60,275 bases of DNA from Ructibacterium gallinarum (GTDB lineage Bacteria; Bacillota; Clostridia; Monoglobales; Monoglobaceae): NCBI RefSeq assembly GCF_014982785.1, contig NZ_JADCKB010000020.1, positions 1-60,275 of the forward strand. The letters run 5' to 3'. The position numbers were made by a program, and so were the translations under genes. Shown here piece by piece: positions 9,559 to 18,225 of the stretch. Numbering within the stretch: position 1 is the stretch's first letter; the number at the start of each line of letters is the position of its first letter. The notes beneath the pieces are model-generated. The model saw only the letters and a program-made list of their open reading frames with translations. It was not told the DNA's origin and did not search any database.

Positions 9559-9587
9559 TTGAAATTTAATCTCTGTTGTGCTATACT
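9559..9587 (+). promoter_or_regulatory. putative promoter of the original tRNA-Ser gene
   Basis: TTGAAA (9559-9564), 17 bases, TATACT (9582-9587) on the plus strand. It lies about 90 bases before the truncated tRNA copy at 9677, which suggests it originally drove an intact tRNA gene there. Confidence 0.55.
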
Positions 9588-9676
9588 TTAACAGTTGCCA
9601 TACAGGCAGAAAAAAACGCCGTTTCAGGCCGGGTTCAGCCGCCTGCAAACAACGCTGTTTTCAAAATTTCATATTT

Positions 9677-9722
9677 GGAGTGGTATCGAAGTGGTCATAA
9701 CGGGACTGACTCGAAATCCAGT
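9677..9722 (+). pseudogene. 5' half of a tRNA-Ser (integration remnant)
   Basis: The stretch from GGTATCGAAGTGGTCATAACGG through the anticodon loop CTCGAAA matches the intact tRNA-Ser at 9860 almost base for base. It loses similarity just after the anticodon stem, and no T-arm or acceptor 3' strand follows. Its acceptor 5' strand (GGAGTGG) differs from that of the intact gene (GGACGGG), so it derives from a different tRNA-Ser copy. Loss at the anticodon stem fits tyrosine-recombinase integration. Confidence 0.7.
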
Positions 9723-9800
9723 GATGTATTAAGAACATTTATCGGCTGAACACCGCATAAATAAAGGGTTTTTTGAAAAATTTAATATTGCTATTTTCGC

Positions 9801-9823
9801 AGTTCCCTCAAAAAGTTCCCTCA
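9801..9823 (+). repeat. 23-bp direct repeat, copy 1 (att-like)
   Basis: Exactly the same 23 bases recur at 9995-10017. Each copy itself contains GTTCCCTCA twice, separated by AAAA. Copy 1 lies 78 bases after the truncated tRNA. Confidence 0.75.
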
Positions 9824-9859
9824 TTTTTACGAGCTTTTTCAAACTGCTAAAATATATAA

Positions 9860-9951
9860 GGACGGGTATCGAAGTGGTCATAACGGGGCTGACTCGAAAT
9901 CAGTTTGTCGGTAACTCCGGCACGTGGGTTCGAATCCCACCCCGTCCGCCA
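9860..9951 (+). tRNA. tRNA-Ser(CGA)
   Basis: A 92-nt cloverleaf. The seven-base acceptor stem is GGACGGG with CCCGTCC, then discriminator G and an encoded CCA. The anticodon loop is CTCGAAA (anticodon CGA), the variable arm is long as in class II serine tRNAs, and the T-loop is TTCGAAT. It is followed by a strong terminator and by the integrase gene in opposite orientation, so it is the probable integration target or the copy rebuilt by the element. Confidence 0.95.
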
Positions 9952-9955
9952 ATTA

Positions 9956-9991
9956 CAAGGTTTTTGCCCAGAGCAAAAACCTTGTTTTTTT
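9956..9991 (+). terminator. terminator of tRNA-Ser
   Basis: A 12-bp stem (CAAGGTTTTTGC with GCAAAAACCTTG), a 5-base loop and seven T residues, beginning five bases after the tRNA 3' end. Confidence 0.9.
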
Positions 9992-9994
9992 ATG

Positions 9995-10017
9995 AGTTCC
10001 CTCAAAAAGTTCCCTCA
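9995..10017 (+). repeat. 23-bp direct repeat, copy 2 (att-like)
   Basis: Identical to 9801-9823. It overlaps the stop codon of the integrase gene (10015-10017), so this copy marks the junction where the element's integrase abuts the tRNA. The 194-base offset matches the rough duplication of a tRNA-plus-repeat unit. Confidence 0.75.
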
Positions 10018-11340
10018 CGGACACCCTGCAAGGCTTACGGCTCCTGATAATGCGCTGAGCGACGATACCTTCGATGTTGCATCAAGATGTGAGTATGTAT
10101 TCGCTGTCGTTGAAAAATCACTATGACCAAGCCATACTTGAATATCTTTCAGAGTTATTCCGTCGTACTTGCCCTTGTTCAATAGAAGCGACGCACAAGT
10201 ATGTCTTAAATCGTGAAAACGAATCACACGCATATTATTCTTCTCTAAAAGCCGTTTCCACGCCGGTGTAATATAATCTGGTAATATCAACCCTCCAAGC
10301 TCATCTACCATTACATAATCAAGCCATTTTTTATCGTATGACCGCTTAAACTTCTTTTGATACATCTCCTGCTGTTTTTTTATTTCAAGCAGTCTGTCCT
10401 TTAAGTCCGTATTGAGCGGCAAAGCTCTTAAACTTGATTTTGTTTTTGCCCTGTCTTTTGCAACAATAGTCTTTTTGCCGTCAATATTCGGCGTAGTAAC
10501 CGTGTGATTAACATAGAAAACATTGTTGTCAAAGTCTATTGCAGACCAGCGAAGTCCCACGATTTCACTTCTGCGAAGTCCGTAAAAGCCTCCGAAAATT
10601 ACAGGCAATTCCAATTTTGTGTTCTTTGTCAGTCTTATTGCCTCGCTCAATTCGCTGCTGTTATAAAACTTTCCGACAAATTGATTCTTCTCCGGCTTGT
10701 CAACTTCTTCAATGGGATTTTCTTTAATATATCCCATTTTCCTCGCATAGCACAACGCAAGTCTTATAATTGCGTGATAATGAATTACCGTATTTGCCGT
10801 TACACGCTCAAGCTGAACATCATAAAAATCTTGAATATCCTCGGCGGTAAGTTCGCCGAGTGTTATTCCTTTTTCCTCGAAATAAGGAGCTATCGGATTA
10901 TTTATGTTTCCAACATAAGCTGAATAAGTTGTCGCTTCGATTTTCTTTTTCCTTTTGAGCGTTAAAGGCACATATTTTTTCAGATAATCCGAAAACAATA
11001 AAAACTGCACTTGGTCTTTCGGAAAATCATCTAAACTCATATCCTCTGCCACTTTTGTCGAAATAACGCTTTTAACATTTACTACGGCGGCATCTCCTGT
11101 GTTCTCAATCTGTATTTTTTGATTTACACAAAGATTAACCTTCTCGCCTTTGCTTATCGGTATTTCAAACTCACATAAAACCTGTTTGAGAATTGCCTCT
11201 GCTTTTTTCTTATTGCCACGCACGGGGAGTTTTGTCGGAAACCACTTCTGCTTCCTTTCCTCGTTTTCTCCATAATAGTTTATGACTGCATAGTATAGTC
11301 CTTTTTTCTCTCGTATAGTTCCTGTTACATTTTTACTCAA
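10015..11340 (-). CDS. tyrosine recombinase / phage-type integrase
   Basis: A 441-aa site-specific recombinase that would integrate or excise the element at the adjacent tRNA-Ser. The N terminus is an arm-type DNA-binding domain (GTIREKKGLYYAVINYYG), then a SAM-like core-binding domain. The catalytic domain has arginine in GLRRSEIVGLRW near residue 250, the HDLRH box at about 376-380, LGHSDFSTTANTY with the conserved His near 406, and the nucleophilic Tyr at about 416. All catalytic residues are present and the length is normal, so it is probably functional. It is convergent with the tRNA, and an excisionase-like gene lies just upstream. Confidence 0.93.
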   Translation of the reverse strand: MSKNVTGTIREKKGLYYAVINYYGENEERKQKWFPTKLPVRGNKKKAEAILKQVLCEFEIPISKGEKVNLCVNQKIQIENTGDAAVVNVKSVISTKVAEDMSLDDFPKDQVQFLLFSDYLKKYVPLTLKRKKKIEATTYSAYVGNINNPIAPYFEEKGITLGELTAEDIQDFYDVQLERVTANTVIHYHAIIRLALCYARKMGYIKENPIEEVDKPEKNQFVGKFYNSSELSEAIRLTKNTKLELPVIFGGFYGLRRSEIVGLRWSAIDFDNNVFYVNHTVTTPNIDGKKTIVAKDRAKTKSSLRALPLNTDLKDRLLEIKKQQEMYQKKFKRSYDKKWLDYVMVDELGGLILPDYITPAWKRLLEKNNMRVIRFHDLRHTCASLLLNKGKYDGITLKDIQVWLGHSDFSTTANTYSHLDATSKVSSLSALSGAVSLAGCP

Positions 11341-11431
11341 TTTTTAGACCTCCTTTGTTTTTTGAGAGAAAAAACAAACACCTATCATTGACATTACTAT
11401 TATATCAACAATAGGTACCAAACGCAAAAAA

Positions 11432-11680
11432 TCACGATGTTGTTTTATTTTTTCTCATCAAGAAATCAACTACACTGATTTTTGTTATACAATACTCTCG
11501 ACCGACTTTTATACTTTCGATTTTGTTTTCACGAAGTAATTTATATCCTGTTTTTGCACTTATACCGCCGAGAACTTCGCACATATCTTTAATTTTCAGC
11601 ACATCTGGATAATTTTTCAGCATATTCATATATTCCTTGCGTTTTACTGTTTCGGGCAGCATAGCGATAACCTCCTTCAT
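11432..11680 (-). CDS. excisionase-family (MerR-like HTH) DNA-binding protein
   Basis: An 82-aa basic protein with a winged-helix excisionase pattern: VLKIKDMCEVLGGISAKTGYKLLRENKIESIKVGREYCITKISVVDFL. This is the common layout in which a recognition helix is followed by a lysine-rich strand that reads the wing. It lies about 90 bases upstream of the integrase on the same strand, the usual place for the directionality factor. The start is either the ATG at 11680, with AGGAGG-like sequence upstream, or the internal Met7. Confidence 0.75.
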   Translation of the reverse strand: MKEVIAMLPETVKRKEYMNMLKNYPDVLKIKDMCEVLGGISAKTGYKLLRENKIESIKVGREYCITKISVVDFLMRKNKTTS

Positions 11681-11752
11681 AAAATCATTGCTTTAATATC
11701 ACAAATTAAAGCACTTATAAAATGCCTTAATTTCTAATATCAAAGTTAAGCC

Positions 11753-11776
11753 GTACCCGTCCCGAAAGACGGGTAC
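11753..11776. terminator. perfect 9-bp hairpin, possible terminator
   Basis: GTACCCGTC and GACGGGTAC flank a 6-base loop, four bases downstream of the small minus-strand ORF at 11780-11833. There is no clear T-run on either side, so it may be a regulatory hairpin and not a terminator. Confidence 0.4.
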
Positions 11777-11779
11777 AAC

Positions 11780-11833
11780 TTATTTTCTTTGTTTTGAAGC
11801 AATTTCAGACGGTGTTTTGCAAGAACACGCCAT
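11780..11833 (-). CDS. 17-residue small ORF
   Basis: ATG at 11833 preceded by GAGAGGTGAAATTCCT, a good ribosome binding site. It encodes MACSCKTPSEIASKQRK and a TAA, followed directly by the hairpin at 11753-11776. The Cys-x-Cys pair and basic tail are notable. There is no family recognition; a leader peptide or chance are both possible. Confidence 0.3.
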   Translation of the reverse strand: MACSCKTPSEIASKQRK

Positions 11834-11955
11834 AGGAATTTCACCTCTCCGCTTTTCTAGCCGAGCTGCCCCCATTGCCTGCGACGGCGTTCACAATTCG
11901 CCTTTAGGCTCGTTTTGCCTGTCGGCAAAAGCATCGCTTATCGGCGATTGCTCTC

Positions 11956-11991
11956 TTTTCCCACAAAAGCTATGCTTTTGTGGGAGCCCTG
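11956..11991. repeat. hairpin repeat ending in AGCCCTG, copy 3
   Basis: CCCACAAAAGC and GCTTTTGTGGG form a perfect 11-bp stem around a 3-base loop, followed by AGCCCTG. The preceding sequence (CTTATCGGCGATTGCTC) resembles that before copy 2 at 116. The same repeat therefore occurs both in core DNA and in the integrated region. Confidence 0.5.
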
Positions 11992-12112
11992 AATTGTTAT
12001 CCGCTCGGACTGTGGCTGGGCAGAAGTATCATTGTCCCGATATAAAGTCATCGCCTGCAAGGTAGCTGCCTTGCTCTGCGGCATTGATATTTCTCGCTCG
12101 GATAATTTTTCA

Positions 12113-12247
12113 TCATTGAAAGAAGGATGAAGTAGAAGCAAAAACTATCGTCTTGGCGTATCTGCCGCTTGGCTCGTCCATACCGGAATGTATCTGTTTG
12201 CCGTTATACTGCACCGCCGTTATCTTGCGTGCTTTCTTTGTAAAAAA
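12113..12247 (-). pseudogene. 3' coding remnant downstream of the HTH regulator
   Basis: In the same frame as the HTH regulator and immediately after its TAA stop, 43 further codons read as ordinary coding sequence (contains ARKITAVQYNGKQIH and MDEPSGRYAKTIVF) before a TGA at 12113-12115. The regulator looks complete without it, so this is more likely the tail of another gene joined by deletion than a nonsense mutation. I do not recognise the family. Confidence 0.3.
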
Positions 12248-12592
12248 TTATATTGCGGTTTTTGGCATTGAAAACTTATTGATGATGTTGCTCACAATGT
12301 TTTTCTCCGGTTGGTCGAGAGTGTCTATAATTTCAGTAAGCACTCTTTCTTCATCATAGGATAAATACCGGAAAACTCTGTTGTGATAATCCTCCATCAA
12401 GAATATTCCGCCGTTTACACCGCTTTTTGCACGGATGGGAGCGTAACGACCTAAAAAGGTAATATCGTTATATACCGTGTTTTTATGTACGGAATACCTT
12501 TTTGATAATTCGGACAAAGTCACTTTTTTTGAACTTATTATAAAAAATAGGATTTCTATCCGTCTTTCAAAGGTAGACAATTTACCCGTCAC
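12248..12592 (-). CDS. small DeoR/YafY-type HTH transcriptional regulator
   Basis: A 114-aa protein with an N-terminal winged HTH: ERRIEILFFIISSKKVTLSELSKRYSVHKNTVYNDITFL. The repeated helix pattern and the NDITFL ending are typical of the HTH_11/DeoR group. The C-terminal half (NGGIFLMEDYHNRVFRYLS, then a short helical segment) matches the compact regulators found in integrative elements of Clostridia. No ligand domain is present. It sits alone between the excisionase region and a long non-coding stretch, and its target is unknown. Confidence 0.7.
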   Translation of the reverse strand: MTGKLSTFERRIEILFFIISSKKVTLSELSKRYSVHKNTVYNDITFLGRYAPIRAKSGVNGGIFLMEDYHNRVFRYLSYDEERVLTEIIDTLDQPEKNIVSNIINKFSMPKTAI

Positions 12593-12599
12593 AGCCGTT

Positions 12600-13782
12600 A
12601 CACCTCCTTCCGAAATTCATTGTAGCACCTAATGTCACAAGCCCATTGTAACTTTCAAAAAATATTTTCATAAAATCGCCCTTTCGTGTAAATTTCGTTA
12701 AAATTGCACAAAAGAGCGTGGCGGAGCTCGGCTATGTTTAACAAGGCATAGAAAATAAAAACAGTCAAACTTGCCCGTTTGAAAAACACGGGTAAATTTG
12801 GCTGTACGGTCAGCGTGTTTAATATGTCCGTCGTGATAGTCGTCCGATTGTTTAGGAGCTTTTCTTTTTGTTCGGTGTGTTCTGCGTCCTCGTCGTATGC
12901 TATGCACGGTAATAATCTTATTGCCTGTCATAATCTCACTCCAAACCGCACGGCATATCCCAACGAATATGTCTTGCGGGCAGGTATGCCACGCCAAAAT
13001 TATGTATATGTAGTTTTGAATGTCATATGATTTGTTTTCAAATGCTGCATCGCAGACACCACTTTCTACTTATTTTGATAAAATATATTGAGATAGTATA
13101 TAATGCTGTAAAAATCGACAAAAATAAATCCGACAAGTTCTAACCATGCCGGATATAATGTAATCTGGATTTGTATTTACAGCGTATTTTTATTTGTATT
13201 TTTGCACTCTCCGTTTATTATAAAATGAAACTGTTATTTGTTAAAAGTCATAAAACTTATTTAATATTCATGTTATATCATATCCGGAGTGAAAAAGCTG
13301 TCGAAATATAACCATAATTGAAAAGGCAGTTGTTTTTCAATGTCTTCTTGCTGATTTAGAGTGAATATTGCAAGTTACTTAACCTCATGTCCGTGGTAAA
13401 ACTCCACTTTGAAAGCAACGATTTTATACTTTTACGCTGTTCATAAACGCCCAAATTACCTCTCACAGCCTTTGCCATCATTTCCTATCATTATAATACA
13501 GGGCAAAGGTATCAAGCTTTCATAACTTTGGAAAGTTTAGAATTTTCTCGTTTTTGTTTTTCCAATCAAATAATTCAAAAAATTTAATTGGTTGCAGTAA
13601 TATATAACAAGAAAGGCTTTGTTTCATAATCACAGTATGGATTTCTTTTGCTTCTAAAGAAAAAGGGTGACCGACCACCGTCAATCACCCTGTAATACAA
13701 CATTTGAAGATTTTAACCACATTCTGATTTTCACAACAGTTTTCGCTATCCCCATAGTCTTCACTGTCAAACACCTAAGGCT
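12600..13782. other. gene-poor stretch
   Basis: About 1.2 kb, AT-rich from about 13000 on, with no ORF that I can support. Overlapping ORFs on both strands at 12698-13030 have unnatural composition. A small hairpin (AGGGTGA/TCACCCT) lies at about 13665-13692. It probably represents decayed element DNA between the integrase module and the carbohydrate locus. Confidence 0.5.
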
Positions 13783-13943
13783 TAGGCAAACGAGACCCGA
13801 ACCCGTATTGGTTTAACACAGAGATTTTCGCCGTTATTGCGTCAACCACCTTGAAAATACGGCAAGCCTGTCAAATCCAACAAGATGAAAGATTGCAAAA
13901 ACATCCATCATCAGGCAATGCGTGTTCGAGTCTCGTTTGCCTA
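13783..13943. repeat. 161-bp unit with long imperfect inverted ends resembling tRNA 3' ends
   Basis: TAGGCAAACGAGAC (13783-13796) is perfectly inverted at 13930-13943, and the match extends to about 25 of 29 positions. Each arm, read outward, looks like a T-arm plus acceptor strand (GTTCGAGT then CTCGTTTGCCTA). Only about 100 bases separate the arms, too little for two tRNAs. It could be a miniature inverted-repeat element or a pair of att remnants. It lies at the junction between the element debris and the S-layer genes. Confidence 0.5.
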
Positions 13944-13968
13944 TTCTTTTCAGATAAAACAAAATTCA

Positions 13969-16515
13969 TCAATCGTAAATTATGCACCCTGTGACCTTAT
14001 AATTAAAATAGATTATTGCCACACGAACCTTATCGGTGTCATCCAATCCGACAATGTTCATTAAATCCTCTTTGTTACCGGTCTTTACAATCTGCCTGCT
14101 ATTATTATATACCACATAATTTGCTTGTGATAAATCAAAGAACATAAATGAACCGTCAACATTCATCCTTAATGTATTTTCGTTAAGAACAAGAGGATTG
14201 CCGAGAAATGTTCTGAATCTTACAGAAGTATCACTTGCCTTTGCTTCTGCTGATTGATCATAAATCAATTTTGCAGCGGCGATTTTTCCGTCCGAACCAA
14301 GCTCGAATTTTACCAGATCTCCAGGTTCATATTCATTTGATAAGTTATCAGATAAAAATGCTGTTTTGAAATTCCCGTCATTCCAATATGTGTACTGCTT
14401 CCTGGTTTCTCCATCATTATCCAAGGCGCTTAAAACATCAGATATCACCGCATACTGACTATCCTCGCGTAATGTTCTGTCTATATCACTATATACTACA
14501 ATCGCCTCCGGAATTCCATTTTTTGATATGTTATAAACATCATAGTTATACGCTATCTGTTGGAACCAGCTTGTGCTAATCACCTTAAAATCTTCATCAT
14601 CGTAACCTGCCTTTTCAGATGACAAACCTATGTCTGACGGGACCAGAAAAACTTTTGTTGTACTGTCTAATATATATTTATGTGTTTCAAAGCCGCAACT
14701 CGGATTGTAAGATACATTTTCTCTGTTATAGAACTTAACATTTCTGTTATCGTCATTCAGCTCACCGGAGAACCACAGAGAAGTATCAGAAACAGCTGTA
14801 TCGATTCCGGCAATTTGATTCGTGCTGTTCAGCTTAAATCGCAAAAGCTGCCGTTTGACTCCAATATCTTTAAGCAATGCATCCTTTGCTATATCCTTTT
14901 TGAGTCTTTCACCATCTAATGTCACTTTGTCAGCCAGGTCAAATATGTTAATTGTACCATCTGACTGCAGTATTTTGCACTTAAATTCATCATTCATAGA
15001 ACTGCTTTTTTGGCTTATATTGATTAAATAACCCCAATCATAAGCACCATATGACAAATTTGTCTCAAAATCAACAATCAAATTACGATTATTCAAATAA
15101 AACTTATACTGTGTTCCGACAGCCAATACATTTTTGTTTTTTTCTACAAATCCGTCAGCAGGCTTATACTTTATTTCATTTACTGTCATGTATTCGTCAG
15201 AAAGCTCTTGTAAAGTACCGCTTACCGTATTCTTGCTGACAATAATATTGTAAAAAAGCTTATCCTCGGATTCTGTATACTGAATTAACATACCGTTATC
15301 AATATCAGTTATCACACATGGCGTATAATCATTACCATCAAACGCCTGTAACATTACATATGCTTCGCCGGATGAATTGATTACACTCTTGCGCTCATAG
15401 TCAAATATCGCATTATCTTTCACTGATGACGCATTTGATATAAGATAATTATATTTATCAACCTTCAAAACATCGTAAACATTATCGCGGTCATTATCTA
15501 TAAGAGTAACGGTTCCGCAAGCATAATTGAAATCATTTTTATCAAATGCTTTTGTCACACCATTATATATGTATGAATACGATTTGCTAAGGTTATAAGA
15601 GCGCTTCTTGCCATTTTCCGTCATATAACTGATTTTGAAATCATCATACTCCGGTTTATCTTCCTCGGTTAAAGATATTATCTTATTATTATATTCATAA
15701 ATGTATAAAAGTTCGTTATCGGTATTGACAAATGCCTTTACATTTTCCCCTATAAAATCAAGCGACCTTCTATCCGGATCATCGTACAGATAACCGTCAA
15801 TTTCTGTCTTAAAGTCATCTAAAGTACCGGTAAGGGAATTTATATCCGTTATGGTGTTTCTTGTAACAATCCCTTCTACAGGTACTACTTTATAATAAAT
15901 TTCAAACAGAGTTTTTCCGGAACTTTGATATTGAACCTCGCTATCTTGTATCGACACAATTTGCAAACAGTCCGCAGTCATCATATTGTATATAAGACGT
16001 TTTGCCGTCGCAGATGTTACCAAAACCGAGTCATTTGATTTAATACCATCGTCAAGGCCGATGTTTGCAGCCAATGTGATTGGATTTCCAAAACCAATTT
16101 TGTCAGCTGACACATAAAGATATCCCAAAGCGCGCTCCGCAAAAATATAAGCCTCTGTCATAGTTATCGGTTCATTTCCGTTAAACCTGTTGTCACCGGC
16201 TCCTTTTATAACCCCAAGTCCCTTCAGATAAGCTGCCTCTCTTGCTCCGTCATCATAATAATGCAAATCCTCAAAGGGATCCGAATCTATGGCATAGTCA
16301 CTTGTATATCCCAAAAACATAGAAAGTGTTTTTATAAACTCTACTCTCGAAAGCTGCGCAGCATTCTTGACCTTTACATTATTGTATCCGAAATCATCCA
16401 ATATCTGAACATATTCATCATTATTTTCGATTTCTGCTGCCTTAACGCTTATCGGAGCATAAAACACGGTAAAACAAATTGCAAGTGATAAAATTGTGGA
16501 AATTATTTTTTTCAT
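13969..16515 (-). CDS. secreted S-layer-homology surface protein
   Basis: An 848-aa exported protein. Residues 1-27 are a signal peptide (MKKIISTILSLAICFTVF then VKAAE). Residues of about 40-130 contain SLH-type repeats, with FEDLHYYDDGAREAAYLKGLGVIKGAGDNRF fitting the SLH pattern of an acidic start, an alternating helix and a G-GD-RF ending. The remaining 700 residues are aspartate/asparagine-rich beta-strand-like sequence without a domain I recognise, rich in YVV, DNDRDNVYDVLKVD and similar segments. It is the last gene of the leftward secreted-protein operon, 17 bases after the next SLH protein. A role in displaying or organising the polysaccharide-degrading proteins on the cell wall is inferred from position only. 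Confidence 0.75.
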   Translation of the reverse strand: MKKIISTILSLAICFTVFYAPISVKAAEIENNDEYVQILDDFGYNNVKVKNAAQLSRVEFIKTLSMFLGYTSDYAIDSDPFEDLHYYDDGAREAAYLKGLGVIKGAGDNRFNGNEPITMTEAYIFAERALGYLYVSADKIGFGNPITLAANIGLDDGIKSNDSVLVTSATAKRLIYNMMTADCLQIVSIQDSEVQYQSSGKTLFEIYYKVVPVEGIVTRNTITDINSLTGTLDDFKTEIDGYLYDDPDRRSLDFIGENVKAFVNTDNELLYIYEYNNKIISLTEEDKPEYDDFKISYMTENGKKRSYNLSKSYSYIYNGVTKAFDKNDFNYACGTVTLIDNDRDNVYDVLKVDKYNYLISNASSVKDNAIFDYERKSVINSSGEAYVMLQAFDGNDYTPCVITDIDNGMLIQYTESEDKLFYNIIVSKNTVSGTLQELSDEYMTVNEIKYKPADGFVEKNKNVLAVGTQYKFYLNNRNLIVDFETNLSYGAYDWGYLINISQKSSSMNDEFKCKILQSDGTINIFDLADKVTLDGERLKKDIAKDALLKDIGVKRQLLRFKLNSTNQIAGIDTAVSDTSLWFSGELNDDNRNVKFYNRENVSYNPSCGFETHKYILDSTTKVFLVPSDIGLSSEKAGYDDEDFKVISTSWFQQIAYNYDVYNISKNGIPEAIVVYSDIDRTLREDSQYAVISDVLSALDNDGETRKQYTYWNDGNFKTAFLSDNLSNEYEPGDLVKFELGSDGKIAAAKLIYDQSAEAKASDTSVRFRTFLGNPLVLNENTLRMNVDGSFMFFDLSQANYVVYNNSRQIVKTGNKEDLMNIVGLDDTDKVRVAIIYFNYKVTGCIIYD

Positions 16516-16532
16516 TCTCTCTCCTCCAAGCC

Positions 16533-18143
16533 TCAGTTTATCTCACGATACACTCTGTAAAGCAGAACTGCAGCCTCCGCCCTTGTAAGATTATTCTGCG
16601 GCAAAAATCGTCCGTCCTCAAATCCCGCAATCACTTTTTCATTTCCCAAAACCGAAACCGCCTCTTTTGCATAATCTGAAACCCTATCATCATCCGCAAA
16701 CGACTTAGTCCCGCTGATATTTATTCCTTTAACATTGTATGCACGGTAGAGAATTACTGCCGCATCCTCTCTCGTTATATCATTTTCGGGATAGAATCTT
16801 CCATCGGCTCCGCTGACAACGCCATTTGATGAAAGTGCATATACAAACGGCGCATACCACGAGTCATCTGCAACATCGGCAAATTTTCCGCTTCTGTTTT
16901 CAAAATTGAAAATTTTACATATCAGCTTTGAAAACTCCGCGCGGGTTATGTTGCTTCCGGGTTCATACAAATCGTCTGTTTTTCCGGATATAATACCTTT
17001 CTTATTCAATTCATAAACGCTTTCTTCCGCCCAATCGTATGCACCCATATCAGAAAATTTCTTCCGGTCATCCGTATTCCGGTCCGGGTCAACAACATCG
17101 GTTGCATTATTGTAAGATTTATCAATTACATAACCGCCGCCTTTTCCGCCTCCGCCATTTCCGCCGGAAGGTCTTGTCGAACCGCCCTGGTTACCTGCCC
17201 CCTCAACGGTTTTAAGGCTGTTTTTGAACTTATCAACAATATCATCCGCATTGACCGCGCCGGAAAGATATTTAATCATTTCTGCACATACTTTTTCTAT
17301 CTTTGAATCATCATATGCAGACAAATCAAACGAATGTGCCGACTCATATTTTTTTATTACTGCAGCATATTTTTTCAAATTATCCGAAAGCTGAGTCCAA
17401 TGTTCTGAAGAAACACATTTCGCAACTGCCTCAAACTCCTCTGCCGCATCCTCAAAAGAGCGCTTTGTGAAATTTGTCTTTCCAAGCAAAGAAAGGAAAG
17501 TACCTCTTTCTTTTTCCGTCATAGCTTTTATTAAGCTTTGGATATTCGTCCCAAATATTTTTTCATTGTCTTCTATAATTTGCTTTACCTCTTCATTGTT
17601 TTTTGCATTATTTAAGGATTCTAAAGCATTGGCCTTTTTTAGTTTAGCATCAAAGTCCTTCGCATCGTCAAAAGGAATAAATGTATAAAGTATAGCTGCT
17701 GCCTTCTGCGATACAGGATTTTGCGCATATCCCATTTTACCATAGTTATCATTTATGATGGAATACAAGTCATTTCCATCCGCCGCCGCAGAAAACTTCT
17801 CTTTTGCAATGCTGTTTCGCTCCGTTATATCAACAAAAACAAATTCACCCGCAAGGTCATTATCAACATAAACTGCATATACAACAGAATTTTTAAGGTT
17901 CTTTCCGATATTAAAAGTTTTTGAATTTTCATTTTCAAATTCATACTGCCTGATATATATCGGCATATTCCCGGACGAAACTATCGGATCGTCCTTTTGA
18001 ATTACATATATATTCTTTATTCCGTCAAGTCGGCCGTTTACAGTTACATCAAATGAGTTTTCATCATATGACACAGAGTATTCCGCACACACTGTCATGG
18101 TGATGACAATCAAGAATACAATAAACTGAACTATCTTTTTCAT
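16533..18143 (-). CDS. secreted protein with three C-terminal SLH domains
   Basis: A 536-aa protein from the ATG at 18143, with AAGGAGAGTCAG directly upstream; an ATG eight codons earlier lacks this. A signal peptide (MKKIVQFIVFLIVITMTVCA) is followed by a short beta domain and a helical segment of about 200 residues. A glycine-rich linker (PSGGNGGGGKGGG) then leads to three SLH domains beginning KFSDMGAYDWAEE, KFADVADDSWYAP and SFADDDRVSDYAK, each with the ITRAE or LTRAEA motif that binds pyruvylated cell-wall polysaccharide. It is probably a cell-wall anchored surface protein. Its helical middle region has no recognised family. Confidence 0.88.
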   Translation of the reverse strand: MKKIVQFIVFLIVITMTVCAEYSVSYDENSFDVTVNGRLDGIKNIYVIQKDDPIVSSGNMPIYIRQYEFENENSKTFNIGKNLKNSVVYAVYVDNDLAGEFVFVDITERNSIAKEKFSAAADGNDLYSIINDNYGKMGYAQNPVSQKAAAILYTFIPFDDAKDFDAKLKKANALESLNNAKNNEEVKQIIEDNEKIFGTNIQSLIKAMTEKERGTFLSLLGKTNFTKRSFEDAAEEFEAVAKCVSSEHWTQLSDNLKKYAAVIKKYESAHSFDLSAYDDSKIEKVCAEMIKYLSGAVNADDIVDKFKNSLKTVEGAGNQGGSTRPSGGNGGGGKGGGYVIDKSYNNATDVVDPDRNTDDRKKFSDMGAYDWAEESVYELNKKGIISGKTDDLYEPGSNITRAEFSKLICKIFNFENRSGKFADVADDSWYAPFVYALSSNGVVSGADGRFYPENDITREDAAVILYRAYNVKGINISGTKSFADDDRVSDYAKEAVSVLGNEKVIAGFEDGRFLPQNNLTRAEAAVLLYRVYREIN

Positions 18144-18225
18144 CTGACTCTCCTTTTCTTCATGCATACCGCGGTATTGTGCCGCGGTATGCTGCGCGTT
18201 TCGCCTTTAATCTTGCTTCTTGTAA

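Noticed and set aside
9801-10017. CRISPR array suggested by the repeated GTTCCCTCA units
   Set aside because: Only two 23-bp copies exist, 194 bases apart, with a tRNA between them and no cas genes. They are att-like repeats.
12698-13030. Overlapping ORFs on both strands in the gene-poor stretch
   Set aside because: Composition is unlike protein, no motif is visible, and neither has a convincing ribosome binding site.
13783-13943. Two genuine tRNA genes facing each other
   Set aside because: The arms are only about 100 bases apart, no anticodon arm is found for either, and no CCA follows.
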